From NCBI GenBank assembly GCA_963565915.1, contig OY751485.1:2480001-2544000 (forward strand): a stretch of DNA of 64,000 bases, read 5' to 3'. Positions 31,829-42,927 of the stretch are shown in pieces; position 1 is the first letter of the stretch; the number at the start of each line of letters is the position of its first letter. Position numbers and translations under genes: made by a program. Under the pieces are notes generated by a model. It was not told the DNA's origin. It saw nothing but the letters and a program-made list of their open reading frames with translations, and did not search any database. Source of the stretch: Entoloma clypeatum. Lineage: Eukaryota; Basidiomycota; Agaricomycetes; Agaricales; Entolomataceae.

Positions 31829-33700
31829 GTAGGCATGTAAGCCCACATTTTGATCACCGGAATATGTCAGTCGGTAATCAGAAGTGCCCACGAGATAGCA
31901 GATTATATACTTCGCTTTATCAATGTGTTCCTGGGTAGGATTTGCCGAGAATTGTGATAATGTGATCATGGCAAAGGCAATGTTGGGTCGTGTACCGATC
32001 ATTAAATATAGCAGAGACCCTATGATCTGCTGAAATTGTGATCGAAGTGCAGCAGTGGCGATACCAGCATTTGCTGTTGGCTTGTATCCAGTAGGTAGAG
32101 GAGTCTTGGTGATCGTTGCATTTGTCATGCCGAATTTCTCTACTACTTTCTGTAAATAAGCACATTGATCGATCATGATTGTGTTCTTGGTACACATGAT
32201 GCGCATTCTCAAGAATTCAGTGGGTTCACCTAGATCACGAGATTCCCAAATAGCCATGAATTCAGCTCTTTTAACGGTTGTAAGCTTAGTGTCTGGTCCC
32301 ATGAACATTGCATCATCGACATAGATTATTGCTAGTATGATGGTTCCATTCAGGGAATAGAAAACAAAGATTCCGGTGTCAGATATGACCCTTTGGAAAC
32401 CTAGTTTCTTCATGGATTTCTCCATGGCATGCCACCATGCAAGTCCAGCCTGTGTAAGGGCAACCACTTTCACTTTTCACTTTTCCTTTCCTTTCTTCCT
32501 TTCCTTTCTATTCCACCATCTCCGACGTCCTCCGATCGTATCCGCTGCCTCCGACATCTTATCCGCCTCTCCACATCCGATGACTCTGCGCCCATCCACT
32601 ACTCCGCATGTTGGATCGCAGGTACTATCATTCATCTTGTTTCCATTCATCCCCCATCCCTACTCCCGATCATTGCTCATCATTCATGCGTCTTGTTTTA
32701 TCTCTTATTTCATATCTCATTTTACTATTTATCTAGCTAGCTTGCAGGGGAATCCTTAGAACTTTCTCTTCAGATCTCCCTTGCAAGGTATGTGTTGTAT
32801 TACTTATCAGACTGCTCAATCTAAACTTCGGATCTCCCTTGCAAGTATCTGAGTTCGAGTCTTGGATTGTAAGGTCGCCCTTACAGCCTGCTTTAAACCA
32901 TAAATAGCCTTATGCAGGCGCCAAACAAGAAGTTCTTTGCCTTTTACTTTGAAGCCTTCAGGTTACATCATGTATAACTCTTCCTGGAGTTTCCCATAAA
33001 GGAAAGCAGCAGTTACGTCTAGCGCGAGAATCACCCAACTCTCAAGCGCGGCAGTAGCGAGCATGAGACGTACTGTCTCAAATCGAACTACAGGAGAGAA
33101 TACCTCGTCGAAATCGATTCCCTCGATTTGCGAGAACCCTTGTGCAACAAGCCGAGCCTTTTTACAGCTGTCGGTCTTTATGTCGAAGACCCATCATGAT
33201 CTGATGGCCTTCCATCCGGTCAGTAAAGGTGTTAGATCATAGACATCATGCCGCTTGTTGCTATCAAGTTCCTTACAGCATGCATCCAACCACTCATCCT
33301 GGAGGTTTTTCGGCATTTGGCAATGTTGCAAAACTTCATCTCCCGGATATCATGGAACTGTGAGAGATTAGATTCAGAGTGGGGAACGGCTGATGCAAGT
33401 AGCGTGTTCAACTCAGCGATCTGTTTCGTGTCTCCCCCTCGTTTCCGAACTAATCGTTCTAGGTACAAGTTAAATGCTTTTGGACCTAGCTCCACATCAT
33501 TCATCATTTCGCGCAGTAAGCTCTCCGCATCTGTATCTTCCAAAGGTTCATCATCAGGAACTTTGGGGTCATCGGGAGGAGTACCGGAAGATCCACTAGG
33601 CCCTGCGTCAGGTGGGGCTAAGGGGGAACTAGGTTCCACTTCTTTCTGTCGTGATCAGGGAACATTGCAGAGCCGGGAAGGTTCACGCTGCTGTTTCTCT
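31829..33700 (-). pseudogene. Copia reverse transcriptase region, interrupted
   Basis: Minus strand: [75 protein letters not shown], then after an insertion (32454-32884) AGLAWWHAMEKSM, YVDDAMFMGP (active site), IGSLLYLMIGTRPNIAFA. It ends at GLHAYT, where element C was inserted. Stops: TGA 33194-33196 (arginine in RSRWVF) and TAA 32963-32965 (glutamine in MMQPEGF). Downstream RNase H is at 4600-5134. Confidence 0.88.
32454..32884. mobile_element. Small TIR insertion in Copia RT
   Basis: 431 bp bounded by inverted termini GTAAGGGCAACC and GGTCGCCCTTAC, and flanked by duplicated target AGCCTG(T/C). Removing it rejoins KQA and AGLAWW of the reverse transcriptase in frame. The interior is pyrimidine-rich (CTTTTCACTTTTCCTTTCC) and non-coding. 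Probably a non-autonomous DNA transposon; family not identified. Confidence 0.7.
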
Positions 33701-33749
33701 CAATTCACGGCTTCATGCCAAGAGCGTGTGCAATTGATGTCATGTTGTT

Positions 33750-35014
33750 GTTGCACGGGGTGCCGTTGCTCCCCGTAGATGTTGCCTTCCCGTCGAGGCG
33801 GGTTAGCATTCCTTTGTGGTCGAGGGACATCAGCAGGCAGGCGGAGGATTCACCAGCTGGTTCTGGACCTCAGGATCATCCTGATTTGAAGGTGGTACAT
33901 CAGCGCTGTCACGCTGGTTTCCATTTGGAGCAGAAGGGGGATCGGAGGATTCATCTCCACTCGCCTGATTACGCCGGCGGGAATGATAATGAACATCTCT
34001 GTCTCTGAAGTGGTGATCAACATCGTCATCAGGGTTTCCGTCATCCTGAGACTCATCATGGGAAGGCTCATTTCCCATGGGTGTGTGTTGTGGCACTTTG
34101 GTATCCAGACATCTCAGAAAGAATACCGCGGTAGTACCAATAAAGATACTGTTTTTATCAGTCATAAACTGATATGCTTTCATTCCTGGTTTAAAACCCA
34201 TAAAGGTCATAAGCTCCACACGTGGATTTAATTTATTCACATGGCGTTCTTCAGGAATATAAACATAGGCAGCGCAGCCTAAAACACAGAGATTTGATAC
34301 ATCTGGTTTTTCCCCTTTTAGAGATTCAAAAGGTGTTTTCCAATAAAGACGTTTAATTGGCATGCGATTATAGACATGCACAGCGTGTAAAACACAAAAC
34401 TCCCACCATGATTGTGGTAAGCAGGCAGCAAATTGCATCGCCTGTGCTTTCTCTACAATGGTGTGGTTAATCCTTTATCAGATTTGAGTTTCAACAATAC
34501 CGTCCAAGCATGCCCAGAAAAGTCATCCAAGAAGCTGACGTAGTATTTAAATTTGTGATAGGAGGGGATTGGAAACTCTTTGAGGTCTGAATGGAGCAAC
34601 TCAAAGGGTCTGGAAGCACATGAAGATGAAGGAGGGAAACTTTTCAACCTCAACTTCACTTCTGCGCAGGGACGGCATGGCTTATCCTTAAGGGGAAATT
34701 GGACGTCCCTTGGGAATCTATCACATGCATCGGGTGCCTTTTTCAGGACATCTTTTCCAGGGTGTGCAAACCGCTGATGCCAAATGCTGTAATCGGCTTT
34801 ATAGACATCGATATTTCTAGCATTTAGCTGTGTGATTTGTTCAATGCGTGTATTTACCCAGTATATTGTCGAACCGGGAAAATGAGGTTCACATCTTAGT
34901 ACACACTTTCCATCTTTGAAGAAACTAAGATTGTCAGCTGAGCCAGCGACATTTAATCCAGATTCTTGAAGAATTTCGCCCATCAACATGAGGCGAGTGG
35001 AAAGCTCCAGGATG
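33750..35014 (-). pseudogene. Copia integrase, with internal deletion
   Basis: Minus strand: STRLMLMGEILQ, HQRFAHPGKDVL and a C-x2-C finger (CRPCAEV), then LLHSDLKEFP, FLDDFSGHAW. At about 34455 the sequence goes from KSDKGL straight to TIVEKAQAM. The stretch carrying the rest of the DDE catalytic core is therefore deleted and the frame is changed. The C-terminal part (WKTPFESLKGEKPDVSNL, LGCAAYVYIPEE, MTFMGF) and an acidic linker follow. Confidence 0.85.
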
Positions 35015-35780
35015 TGTAAAACCAGATAAATGTTAAGTAGGTGAAAAGTCGGAGCTTCGTCGGAGTCCGTCGGAGGTCGGACGAAGGACTGAGGCCGGAG
35101 CGGAACTCCGGGAATGCGGAGGAACGACGAAGGGGAGGGACGTGGCTTCAACGTATGTGTTGCGCCGCCGTTTGTTGGATAAGGTGTCCCAATTTCAGGA
35201 GGTCGGAGGAGAGGTCGGAGGTGCGGAGGTCCTCAGAAAGATCTCGGTGAGGGACACGTTGACGTGGAAATGGTCGGACGACGTCGGAGTTGTGACTCGG
35301 ACACAGTACTGAGCTCGTCGAAGGGTAACGATGGAGGAAGAGCAGTAGATGAGGATGTCGTCGGCGTATTGTACCACAGCGAGGATCTCTGGCATGAACG
35401 GGGAGTAGAGGAGTGAACTTTGTTGATATTCGAACTGAGGAACTACAGGTATGGTACAAGCTTAAATATCTAAATGAGATTACTTTACGGAGATGGTCGG
35501 AGTAGGTCCGGAGTTGTGGCGTAAGTTGCCAGCGACTGTAACGAACATCGGAGATGTCGGTCAACGGACCATGCGGAAAAGGCGATGCATAAGTAAACGG
35601 GAATATGAATATGAAATGGATAAGGGCATGGAGTTATGAATATGAAATGCACGATGGCAACGTGCGGAGACGCGGAGGTAACGGATGTCCGGAATGTCGG
35701 AATTGATCGGAGATCGTTGGAGCGGAATTGATCGGAATTGATCGGAATTGATCGGAGATGATCGGAGGTTGTTGGAGTCA
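35015..35780. mobile_element. About 0.77-kb insertion in Copia, possibly a solo LTR
   Basis: Non-Copia DNA between the protease part (ends YIPF) and ELSTRLM of the integrase part. Candidate ends TGTAAAACC...GGAGTCA are flanked by GGATG and GAATG (one mismatch), as a solo LTR would be. It is rich in CGGAG words and has three tandem ATCGGAATTG units near 35710-35760. No gene seen. Confidence 0.45.
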
Positions 35781-35785
35781 GAATG

Positions 35786-37656
35786 GTATATAACAATAAA
35801 GCTGAGTCGTTAGACTTCTTGGCTTTCCTTGACGCGATGGTATTGTGTGAGTGATGAACACGGTCCCTCTTCCTTTTATAGAGATCTTTGCTTTGCCCGC
35901 AGTTTGGGCAGTACAGATTGATTTCTCTTCTTCGTACGTTGCAAAGTCACTCATCTCTGCGGTGAAGTGCATACTAGTGCCGGAATCCATGATCCACTCA
36001 GCGTCATTAGTATCTTTGGATTTGTTCTTACATTTTGAACATGAGGCAAAATGATCATATATTTCCTCCATGAAGGAGGCAGCAACGACAGGTGATTTTA
36101 AATAACTACAACCCGGTTCTAGTGACTCATCACGAATCTGGGTGTGTTCTTCTGTCATTGTGTGCTCATGTGAAACTTGTGAAAGAACGTACCTCGGGCC
36201 GTCGCATGACGAACCTCTGAAAAGCTCGTCATTGACTTCATCCGCCCAACTGAAACGTGTCCGCTTGGACCGTCCAGTTTCATCTTCATCATACTCATAT
36301 TCCTCATCGAAGTCCATCACAGTATCGGCATCATAATCTTGGTGTTCCATCAGGAACAGGGAAGCTTCGTCCATTACCTCATTGTCAGGGGTCGAATATA
36401 TCCCCAGATTGTCTTCAGGGTATATGACATTGTTGACATTTTGGAGGGTCTTGGATGTTCCCACAATGCCAAGAGATGTGACAACATCACACGCTACCTG
36501 CATCTCAGGGTACATCGACGGTTGATTAACTGGAGCACCTGTGTAGCATTGCGTGGATGTGTTTGTCATGCAATCAAGAAGCTCTCTCACACCTGCAGTC
36601 ATGATATGTTCAGCGGGACTTGATGTCAACCACGATTTGAGAGGAGGACGACGACGAGGGTCAGTTGTTGGAGTAGAAGATTGTTGGGGGGGAATGACGT
36701 GTCCCAAGCCTGTGACAGTGGTGAAGGAAGATGTCGGCAGATTCATAGTCATTGCCGATGAGGCAACATGAGAGCAGCTGGTGGTGTCACCTGCAGCGGC
36801 CTCTTGGGCGCGCTGGGCCTTTTTCCAACTCTGCGACCCTTCCTTTTTGGGTACAAATGGCTGCTTCTTATTTTGATCACTGGAGTTGTTCAACGGTGTC
36901 TCCTTTGCCTTTCCTTTTCCTTTGTTCTGTTGATGAGGTTTGCCGGAATTCTGATTTGACCCAGAAGCATCAGCAGGTCCCAGACTATTGCGCCAGCGGG
37001 GTTCCTGTCCTTCCCACTTGACAGCGGAGATCTTGTTGGCAGCTGGAAGTTGTGCTTCAGCTTGTATGTGCATGTACTCCGCGGTTACAATCTCTTCAAC
37101 ATCTGTAAGTTTGAAAGTGTCTAACTTCCATTCTTTAGCCAGATGTGAACCAAGATGTTTCCATTTGGGAGGTAGACGGTGCACAGCAAGCATCCCTTGC
37201 AATTTAGGAGCAAAGGGGATCTTGTGCCCGTCGAGGCGTGCCAAGAGATCACGGAATTTAGAGAATTCTGGACGGGGGTCACCACCAGACAGGTGCCAAT
37301 CAAGAGTCAAGGCGAAGTCCTTGAACATCTCATTGGGGCCTTTGTTCTCAAAGAGAGTTTTCAGTTGATCCCAAACCTCTTTCAAAGTCTGGAATGCTGT
37401 AACCTCATGCTTTACAGATTCCACCAGAGATAAGACAATTGCGCCGCGCGCTTTCAAGTCTTTTTCCTTCCACTCGTGGAACTCCTTTCGTTGTTCAGAC
37501 GTCAAAGTGGCTGTCAGGGAGGTTGGCTGTTTCCAGTTCCCGGATACAAGCATCCAGGTCCCTTCAAACTGTAAGAACCCTGTCATCTTATCGCTCCACT
37601 CCTTCCAGTTAGAGCCAGTCATCTTGACGACAGCAGATTTGTAATCAAAAGAAGAC
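35786..37656 (-). pseudogene. Copia Gag and protease region
   Basis: Starts MSSFDYKSAVVKMTGSNW at 37656, a UBN2/Copia Gag-type beginning, with WKEWSDKMTGFL and VWDQLKTLFENKG motifs. A lysine/glutamine-rich basic linker (GKGKAKET) follows, then a degenerate zinc-finger area (CSKCKNKS rather than a clean CCHC) and the protease active site EWIMDSGTSMHFT (about 35990). The frame is open for about 620 codons, unusually well preserved compared with the rest of the element. It is cut at the insertion ending 35780. Confidence 0.85.
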
Positions 37657-38041
37657 ATGTTTTGATGCGAAGGGTGAGAGCGCAAAAGACTGTAAATAGA
37701 ATGCATCAGTCACATGTCAAATCGCTGGATCTTAGATGAAACAGGGACACAGCAACATGTGTTTTGCTCCACTAGGGTCCATCAGACCCCTATTCCACGT
37801 TTAATGTCATACACAGAGTTAACTGGTAGACACATGTATGGAGGCGGATGGGCATCGCGATCATCGGGGTATTATCGCCCAGATCTGCTAGCTCATCGTG
37901 CTACACAATGATGTGGGATTAAACATCCACATAATCATTAATGTTGTATGTACAGATCGAGGTGCACTTGATCTATCATGTTCATGATGTAGCGGCATCG
38001 AGTCTACTAAGACTGCCAGCGACAAGCGCAATGGCAAGTCT

Positions 38042-38055
38042 CAGGGCTCATAACC
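38042..38055 (-). promoter_or_regulatory. Copia primer-binding site, internal tRNA-iMet type
   Basis: The plus strand reads CAGGGCTCATAACC, the anticodon-arm sequence of initiator methionine tRNA (CAU anticodon). In element sense the complementary site directly abuts the 5' LTR. This is half-tRNA priming as in Drosophila copia and Ty5. Confidence 0.75.
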
Positions 38056-38358
38056 TGTTGGAACAGCATACAATCACATCAACACTGGAGGTGATCACAG
38101 TGGATGCGTCGTCTTGCAGTCCTAGTAAACTCTATGCTATGCGCTACAGATCGTGTATCTACAATAGAGAGGGAACCTTACTACTAACCTTGTGAGGTGT
38201 TTGCAAGATGGGGGTTACTCGGTAAGAGCGTTATATTGCACAGAGAATAAGGACAGTCTTATATACTAGTCTACTTATTTGTACATTATTTGTATGTCAT
38301 GGGATTGAGCACATGACGCTATAGATGAAATATCTATACAAGTGGAATTCGTTCAACA
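38056..38358 (-). repeat. Copia 5' LTR
   Basis: 303-bp match to 4274-4576 with about 15 transition differences, followed by the TGGGG duplication (38359-38363). Confidence 0.93.
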
Positions 38359-38363
38359 TGGGG

Positions 38364-39318
38364 ATGAGGGGAGGTGGCAGGGAGGGGCATGGGAGTCTAC
38401 CGAGACATTGTTCAGCATCATTGGGACTCAACCTGAGGCTGTGGGAGATGGTGGGAATGGGACCTGGACATTGTCGATGGAAGCCCCTTGATTGATGGTG
38501 CAGAATGTGCCGAGAATCTCTACAAGAAATGCTTTAAGTCCCTGGGATTTATTCAACAATTAAGTAAACTAGCCTGTCTAACACTAATGGTTCTTGTTAG
38601 AGGTGCATCAGGACCCCTGATGCACCTCTAAATAAGGGGGATATGTGGGTTTATCAGGTGTGTAAAAGCCAGAGTAATAGAGTGAACACCTTGATGGAGA
38701 CAATGAACCCTCACAACATGCATGCAGGGGCTCTTGGCCTGATCCTCAATCATGCTCTCATGCTTCGGGTCATTTCATACAAAGAATAACATGGAAGTTT
38801 TCCAATCGTAAATACATTGACACCAACACATCAAAGATGGGAATGATTAGTTCAGGACATGTTTGGGACTCCGACATGGGCCCGATGGGGGAAAATAAAG
38901 GTGACCGGAACTATACACAAAAGTGGGGGGACGTCGGAAATCAAGATGGCCAAAAATGGCAATATTGATAACAGGGATCTGGGAGCATCCCAGGCCCGAC
39001 GGGTTGGCAACACCGCTGTGGTCGGGATCTGGTTACTATTGGGATGGATTTTGATACTCAACCTGATGCAGCTGCAAGTTCAATGCCCGACGATAGCGAG
39101 TATTTTACTTCTACATTCATATTCATGTATGGGGCATTTTACATAGCGAAAGGCCCCAATCTTTTGTCTAATATGATCTACATTCATAATGGTTGCTATA
39201 TTGGTGGTGAGACAACAACTGCAGAGGTGACATGTGTTCTTGGTGGCCTTTCAACTTCATCCTATAATTCGTCTGTGTCCAAATTCTTATAGAAACTGAC
39301 CCATGGTTCCCTCGATAT
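38364..39318. other. Unassigned flank right of Copia element
   Basis: No gene could be supported. A plus-strand frame with WEWDLDIVDGSPLIDGAEC (about 38455) looks protein-like but has no recognised family and stops soon after. This may be decayed KDZ-element or host sequence. Confidence 0.3.
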
Positions 39319-39390
39319 AGGTACAGGGGAATCAGGTAAATCCACCATCGTCTAGCAAATGAAAATCATCCACCAGGGTGGCTTCAATGA
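39319..39390 (+). pseudogene. G-protein alpha subunit P-loop fragment
   Basis: The plus frame reads GTGESGKSTIV*QMKIIHQGGFNE, the P-loop and following helix of heterotrimeric G alpha proteins. One TAG replaces the conserved lysine (AAG to TAG). No continuing G alpha sequence (switch regions, TCAT) was found downstream, so this is a relic fragment or an exon captured by a repeat. Confidence 0.6.
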
Positions 39391-41459
39391 GCCATGAGAC
39401 TTCCCTTCGACCTCCTCTCCCAGAGGCAACACAATTGCCTTCCACATAACAAAACCTCAAGGATTTCTTCTTCATGTTCCTCTGCCCAGCATATGGGACA
39501 TGTTCCCGCCTCCGACCCTCACCTGGCAATTATTCCCCTACAGAGCAAGACTCATCATCGACTCCTCTCTCCATTTTTCTTCTGCATGAAGTATTCCTTT
39601 CTTCTAGATAAAGTTCTCACCTGTCCCTGTTTTGCAAACCCATGTATCCCCCATTTACAATATCAGCAAGGAAGACAATGTCTCCCTCAACCCAGGTTCC
39701 CGCACTCAAATGGCCACTGTGAACAAAGGTATCATTCTTTGGGTAGCATTCAAAAGCCGTACATAAGGCTATTGCCATTTCACCCTTATAACATCAGAGC
39801 ATATTGACTTAATGTCTCATCAGCCCAGCTATTATTTACAATGTTCACCCACTCGTCAGCCCAGCTGTAAGTTATAGACATCATGCTGGGCTCAGTCTGC
39901 TGTCACTGTTATCACACGTTATTTTCCACATCCGCTATTCTGTTGTTTATAGGTATATACTACTATAACATGTGCCATTCTGGCCGAAATTTTTGAGATT
40001 TTTTGCTTCGCAAAAGTGGATTATGTAATATATATTTCACAGTTTTTAACAGTGTGAAAAACACCTCACATGGGGGGTCCAGCAAACTCACGTTATTAAC
40101 ATCCAGGGAAAGCAATCTCACCCAGCGCTAGTCCATGCTTTTCGAGTCAATGTCATCTTTATGTCGAGGAATGTTCCATCAGGTTTCGGTGGTAATTCGA
40201 AGACACGAGCTGAGTGCGAACTAGTACAATTCGAGACAACAGCGGTATTTTGTGAAATTTTGGGATTCCTGCTGGGAGAACCTCGCCCGAAACTCCGAGG
40301 CCTAACAGTTGTGACCTGAAATCCCGATGAATAGTTTGTCTGTTGGACCGAGGACACAAGCCTTCCGGTCATGAATTCAAAGGTTGACAGAGAAGTTCCC
40401 GGGGCCCATATATAAAGCATGAGGGCGCGGGCATTGAGGTTTTACAGCTTACCTGGGTTTGAGAGAGCTCGCACTTGTGCCACCTGGAAGTTCGTCGACA
40501 CTTTCGTTTCGCTGTGAATCTAATGTCCTCGGTGATCCTGTCTTGTTCGCAGTTATTGATCCCTGATTTCTAATGCCACACCTACTAATCTGGCGTGGTG
40601 ATCAAAGAGATTGAGCATGTGTCGGACAAGGGTACAACACAGGAGCTTACAGGCTTATTGTTTTGATGCACGTTCAATCCGCCCACGATTCCCACATGTT
40701 GAGAGGTCGTATGTTCAATCTGTCTTCTGACCTAAAAATTGAGAATTATCTCGGATGAAGGAAATGTTACCGCGGCAATGGAAACGGTACGCTCGGGATG
40801 ACCGGACAAAGCGGAAACGCGAATGTAGCTGAGCCTGATGTCAGTTGCATTTAGGGCAGCTGAGGGCCTGACTTGAGGATGGCAAGGGGAGTTTGACGTT
40901 CGCGGATCGGAACAACGTGGCCAGACGCCATCAAGAAGGAAAGTATGAGATTGACAGAAACCACGTATTTTACTTTGTGGAATAGTACGTTGCACTTGCC
41001 TTTGAAGACGGAGGAAGCATTCTGAATGCCCTGTAGGGCCGTACCTAGAAAAGAGTTCTTTGGCGAAAGAAGGTCAAATAAAACAAACACCGTTTATCAA
41101 ACAGGCTGGGATGTGTGCATGTCTGTTACACACCACTCCCCGACCCTTAGATCTGATTCGGTGATCCACGCCGATTACGGACCCGTTCCATTGGCACGCA
41201 CAATTCATTTGCCTTCGTTCTATCCTTTATAAATGCAATGCCAACAAGACAAGACCAGACTCTTCCCCCTCTCGTCGAGTTGATCCCCGACAGCATGTCC
41301 TAGTCTGTCTTTGTTCTTCCTCTCCTAGGCGCGTGCTATCCGACTCACGGATTGATTTTCAGCACGACAGCCAACCAATACATCCCTGGACACACCCAAT
41401 ATTACTCTTCGCCGCATCTCACTCACAGTACAGCGCAAATCACATCCACTCAGTCTCGT
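39391..41459. other. Intergenic, no supported gene
   Basis: Open frames are short and unlike known proteins. A minus-strand frame of 100 codons (40420-40118) starts MLYIWAPG but has no recognisable domain. The stretch before 41460 is probably the promoter region of the Zn2Cys6 gene. Confidence 0.35.
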
Positions 41460-42382
41460 ATGGATCCCCCTCCAAGTCAGCGGAAGCGTCCGAAATACAC
41501 CAGGAGCAAGACAGGATGCATGACATGTCGGGTCAAAAAAATCAAGGTCAATCGCGATGGTTTTCGTCTCCATTGAATTTCTAAATATTACAACCTAGTG
41601 TGACGAGACTAAACCCAATTGCATGCGCTGCACTCATGGACAGAGAGATGTACGATTTCTCAGCATCCCAATCATCCGCGACGCATGCTGATACCCTTGT
41701 CACCAGTGTACTTGGCCAGAAGGCGTTCCATCGCGGAAGAAATCTGCAGTGAAGAAAGAGCCGGCGGATAGGCCCTCGACTGCAGGCTCTTCAGGTATCT
41801 CAGAATCCTCAACGACTCCTCCAACAAGGGAACGCACGCCTCCGAAACGATCAAGCAGTGACCTCGGCCTCATTTCCTTGTCGTCGAGGCGTCTCGCGTG
41901 AGTCCATCCGGTGTCGAGCAGAATTCGGCTTGACTTCATTCTAGGAACGACCATTATGTCCTGCATGCCATGCCTACAGAATCGGAACCTGCTCGTCGCG
42001 TCCCGTAGGTGTCCACAGACCATTCTTGTGTGCGTGTCATAACCATCTTACAGTGGGAACAACGATCGCCCTTTGTCTTCTGGCTACACTCATGCACCCA
42101 CGAATCAGAATATCCTCAACATGATACCCGAATCCGTGTCATACCCATCCCAACCTCGTTATGAGCATACTTATTCGCATAACGGCCATTCCGTGCGTCA
42201 CGCGGGATTTCGACCTCTTAACCATGACCCTGTATCGTGGAACGCGCCCCCGGAATATGTGAATACTTTCGTGGTTTTGTGGTTTGCATGAACCCTGATG
42301 TTTGTCCCAATTTTAGTTCGCGCAGGACCGGAATTTTGTGGCCTCTCATATTCCAAGTGATCCTCACACGAGATATCAATAA
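41460..42382 (+). CDS. Zn(II)2Cys6 transcription regulator
   Basis: Six exons: 41460-41546, 41599-41649, 41707-41897, 41945-42004, 42054-42258 and 42317-42382. All introns are GT-AG, 48-58 nt, and all phases agree, giving 219 residues. The DNA-binding binuclear zinc cluster is spread over three exons: CMTCRVKKIK, CDETKPNCMRCTHGQRD, CTWPEG. This is the C-x2-C-x6-C-x6-C-x2-C-x6-C pattern. It is preceded by a basic arm KRPKYTRSKTG and followed by a serine/proline-rich stretch. No fungal-specific middle homology region is seen, so the protein is short for the family. An upstream in-frame ATG at 41352 would add 36 residues. Targets unknown. Confidence 0.85.
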
Positions 42383-42927
42383 AATATTCTTGATGCGACA
42401 ACATATAGTGCTGGCAGCAATACAAGGCAGTGCTCTGTTAACGCATCATAATAGGCCCCATTCAATGTGGATTATTGACCGATATCTTTATAGAATGTGT
42501 ACTTTTTATCTACATAAAGGCCTGCGCACGCAAGTCGGTTTTTCAAATCACTTGTCATCTATCCCTATGTCATCATGTTTGATACGATCGATAAAAGCAA
42601 TGGCCAAACTTCAAAGGGCCGTCCTTTTGCCATTGGCTCCCGTCGTTGTTTTCTGCATCATACTGGGTCAAAAATGATCACAATCCTTCAACGTGCCTTT
42701 AACCTCGTCGCCATCAGTAACAATATCAATTTGATTTTAGCCATGCAACAATCATCGTATGATCACTTCTATCTCGTCATACAATATCAGTAATCATTTG
42801 CTTGCCCCACGCTAAAACCAATTTCATATTCTATCTGCTATTTGCAGGCAGCCTCACGCCGGTGGCTCATACGAATACGCTCGGAAACCCCTGAGTCACT
42901 AAATTGCGACGCGTGTTCGGTCGGTCG
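42383..42927. other. Intergenic between Zn2Cys6 gene and protease
   Basis: Convergent 3' ends; no gene seen. Confidence 0.5.

Larger units (their letters stand above)
4274..38358 (-). mobile_element. Ty1/Copia LTR retrotransposon, minus strand, host of nested insertions
   Basis: Full-length but interrupted Copia element. Both LTRs are 303 bp (4274-4576 and 38056-38358), begin TGTTGGAACAG, end GTTCAACA, and are flanked by a perfect 5-bp duplication TGGGG (4269-4273 and 38359-38363). The coding strand is minus: gag and protease (37656-35786), integrase and reverse transcriptase (35014-31829), RNase H (5134-4600), in Copia order. About 26.7 kb of Gypsy elements (5139-31824) and two smaller insertions interrupt it. 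Roughly 15 differences between the LTRs, nearly all transitions, make it the oldest LTR insertion here. It is defective: nonsense codons and an internal deletion in integrase. Confidence 0.93.

Noticed and set aside
38364..39318. Continuation of the KDZ transposase right of the Copia element
   Set aside because: Expected by position, but no KDZ motif could be recognised in any frame.
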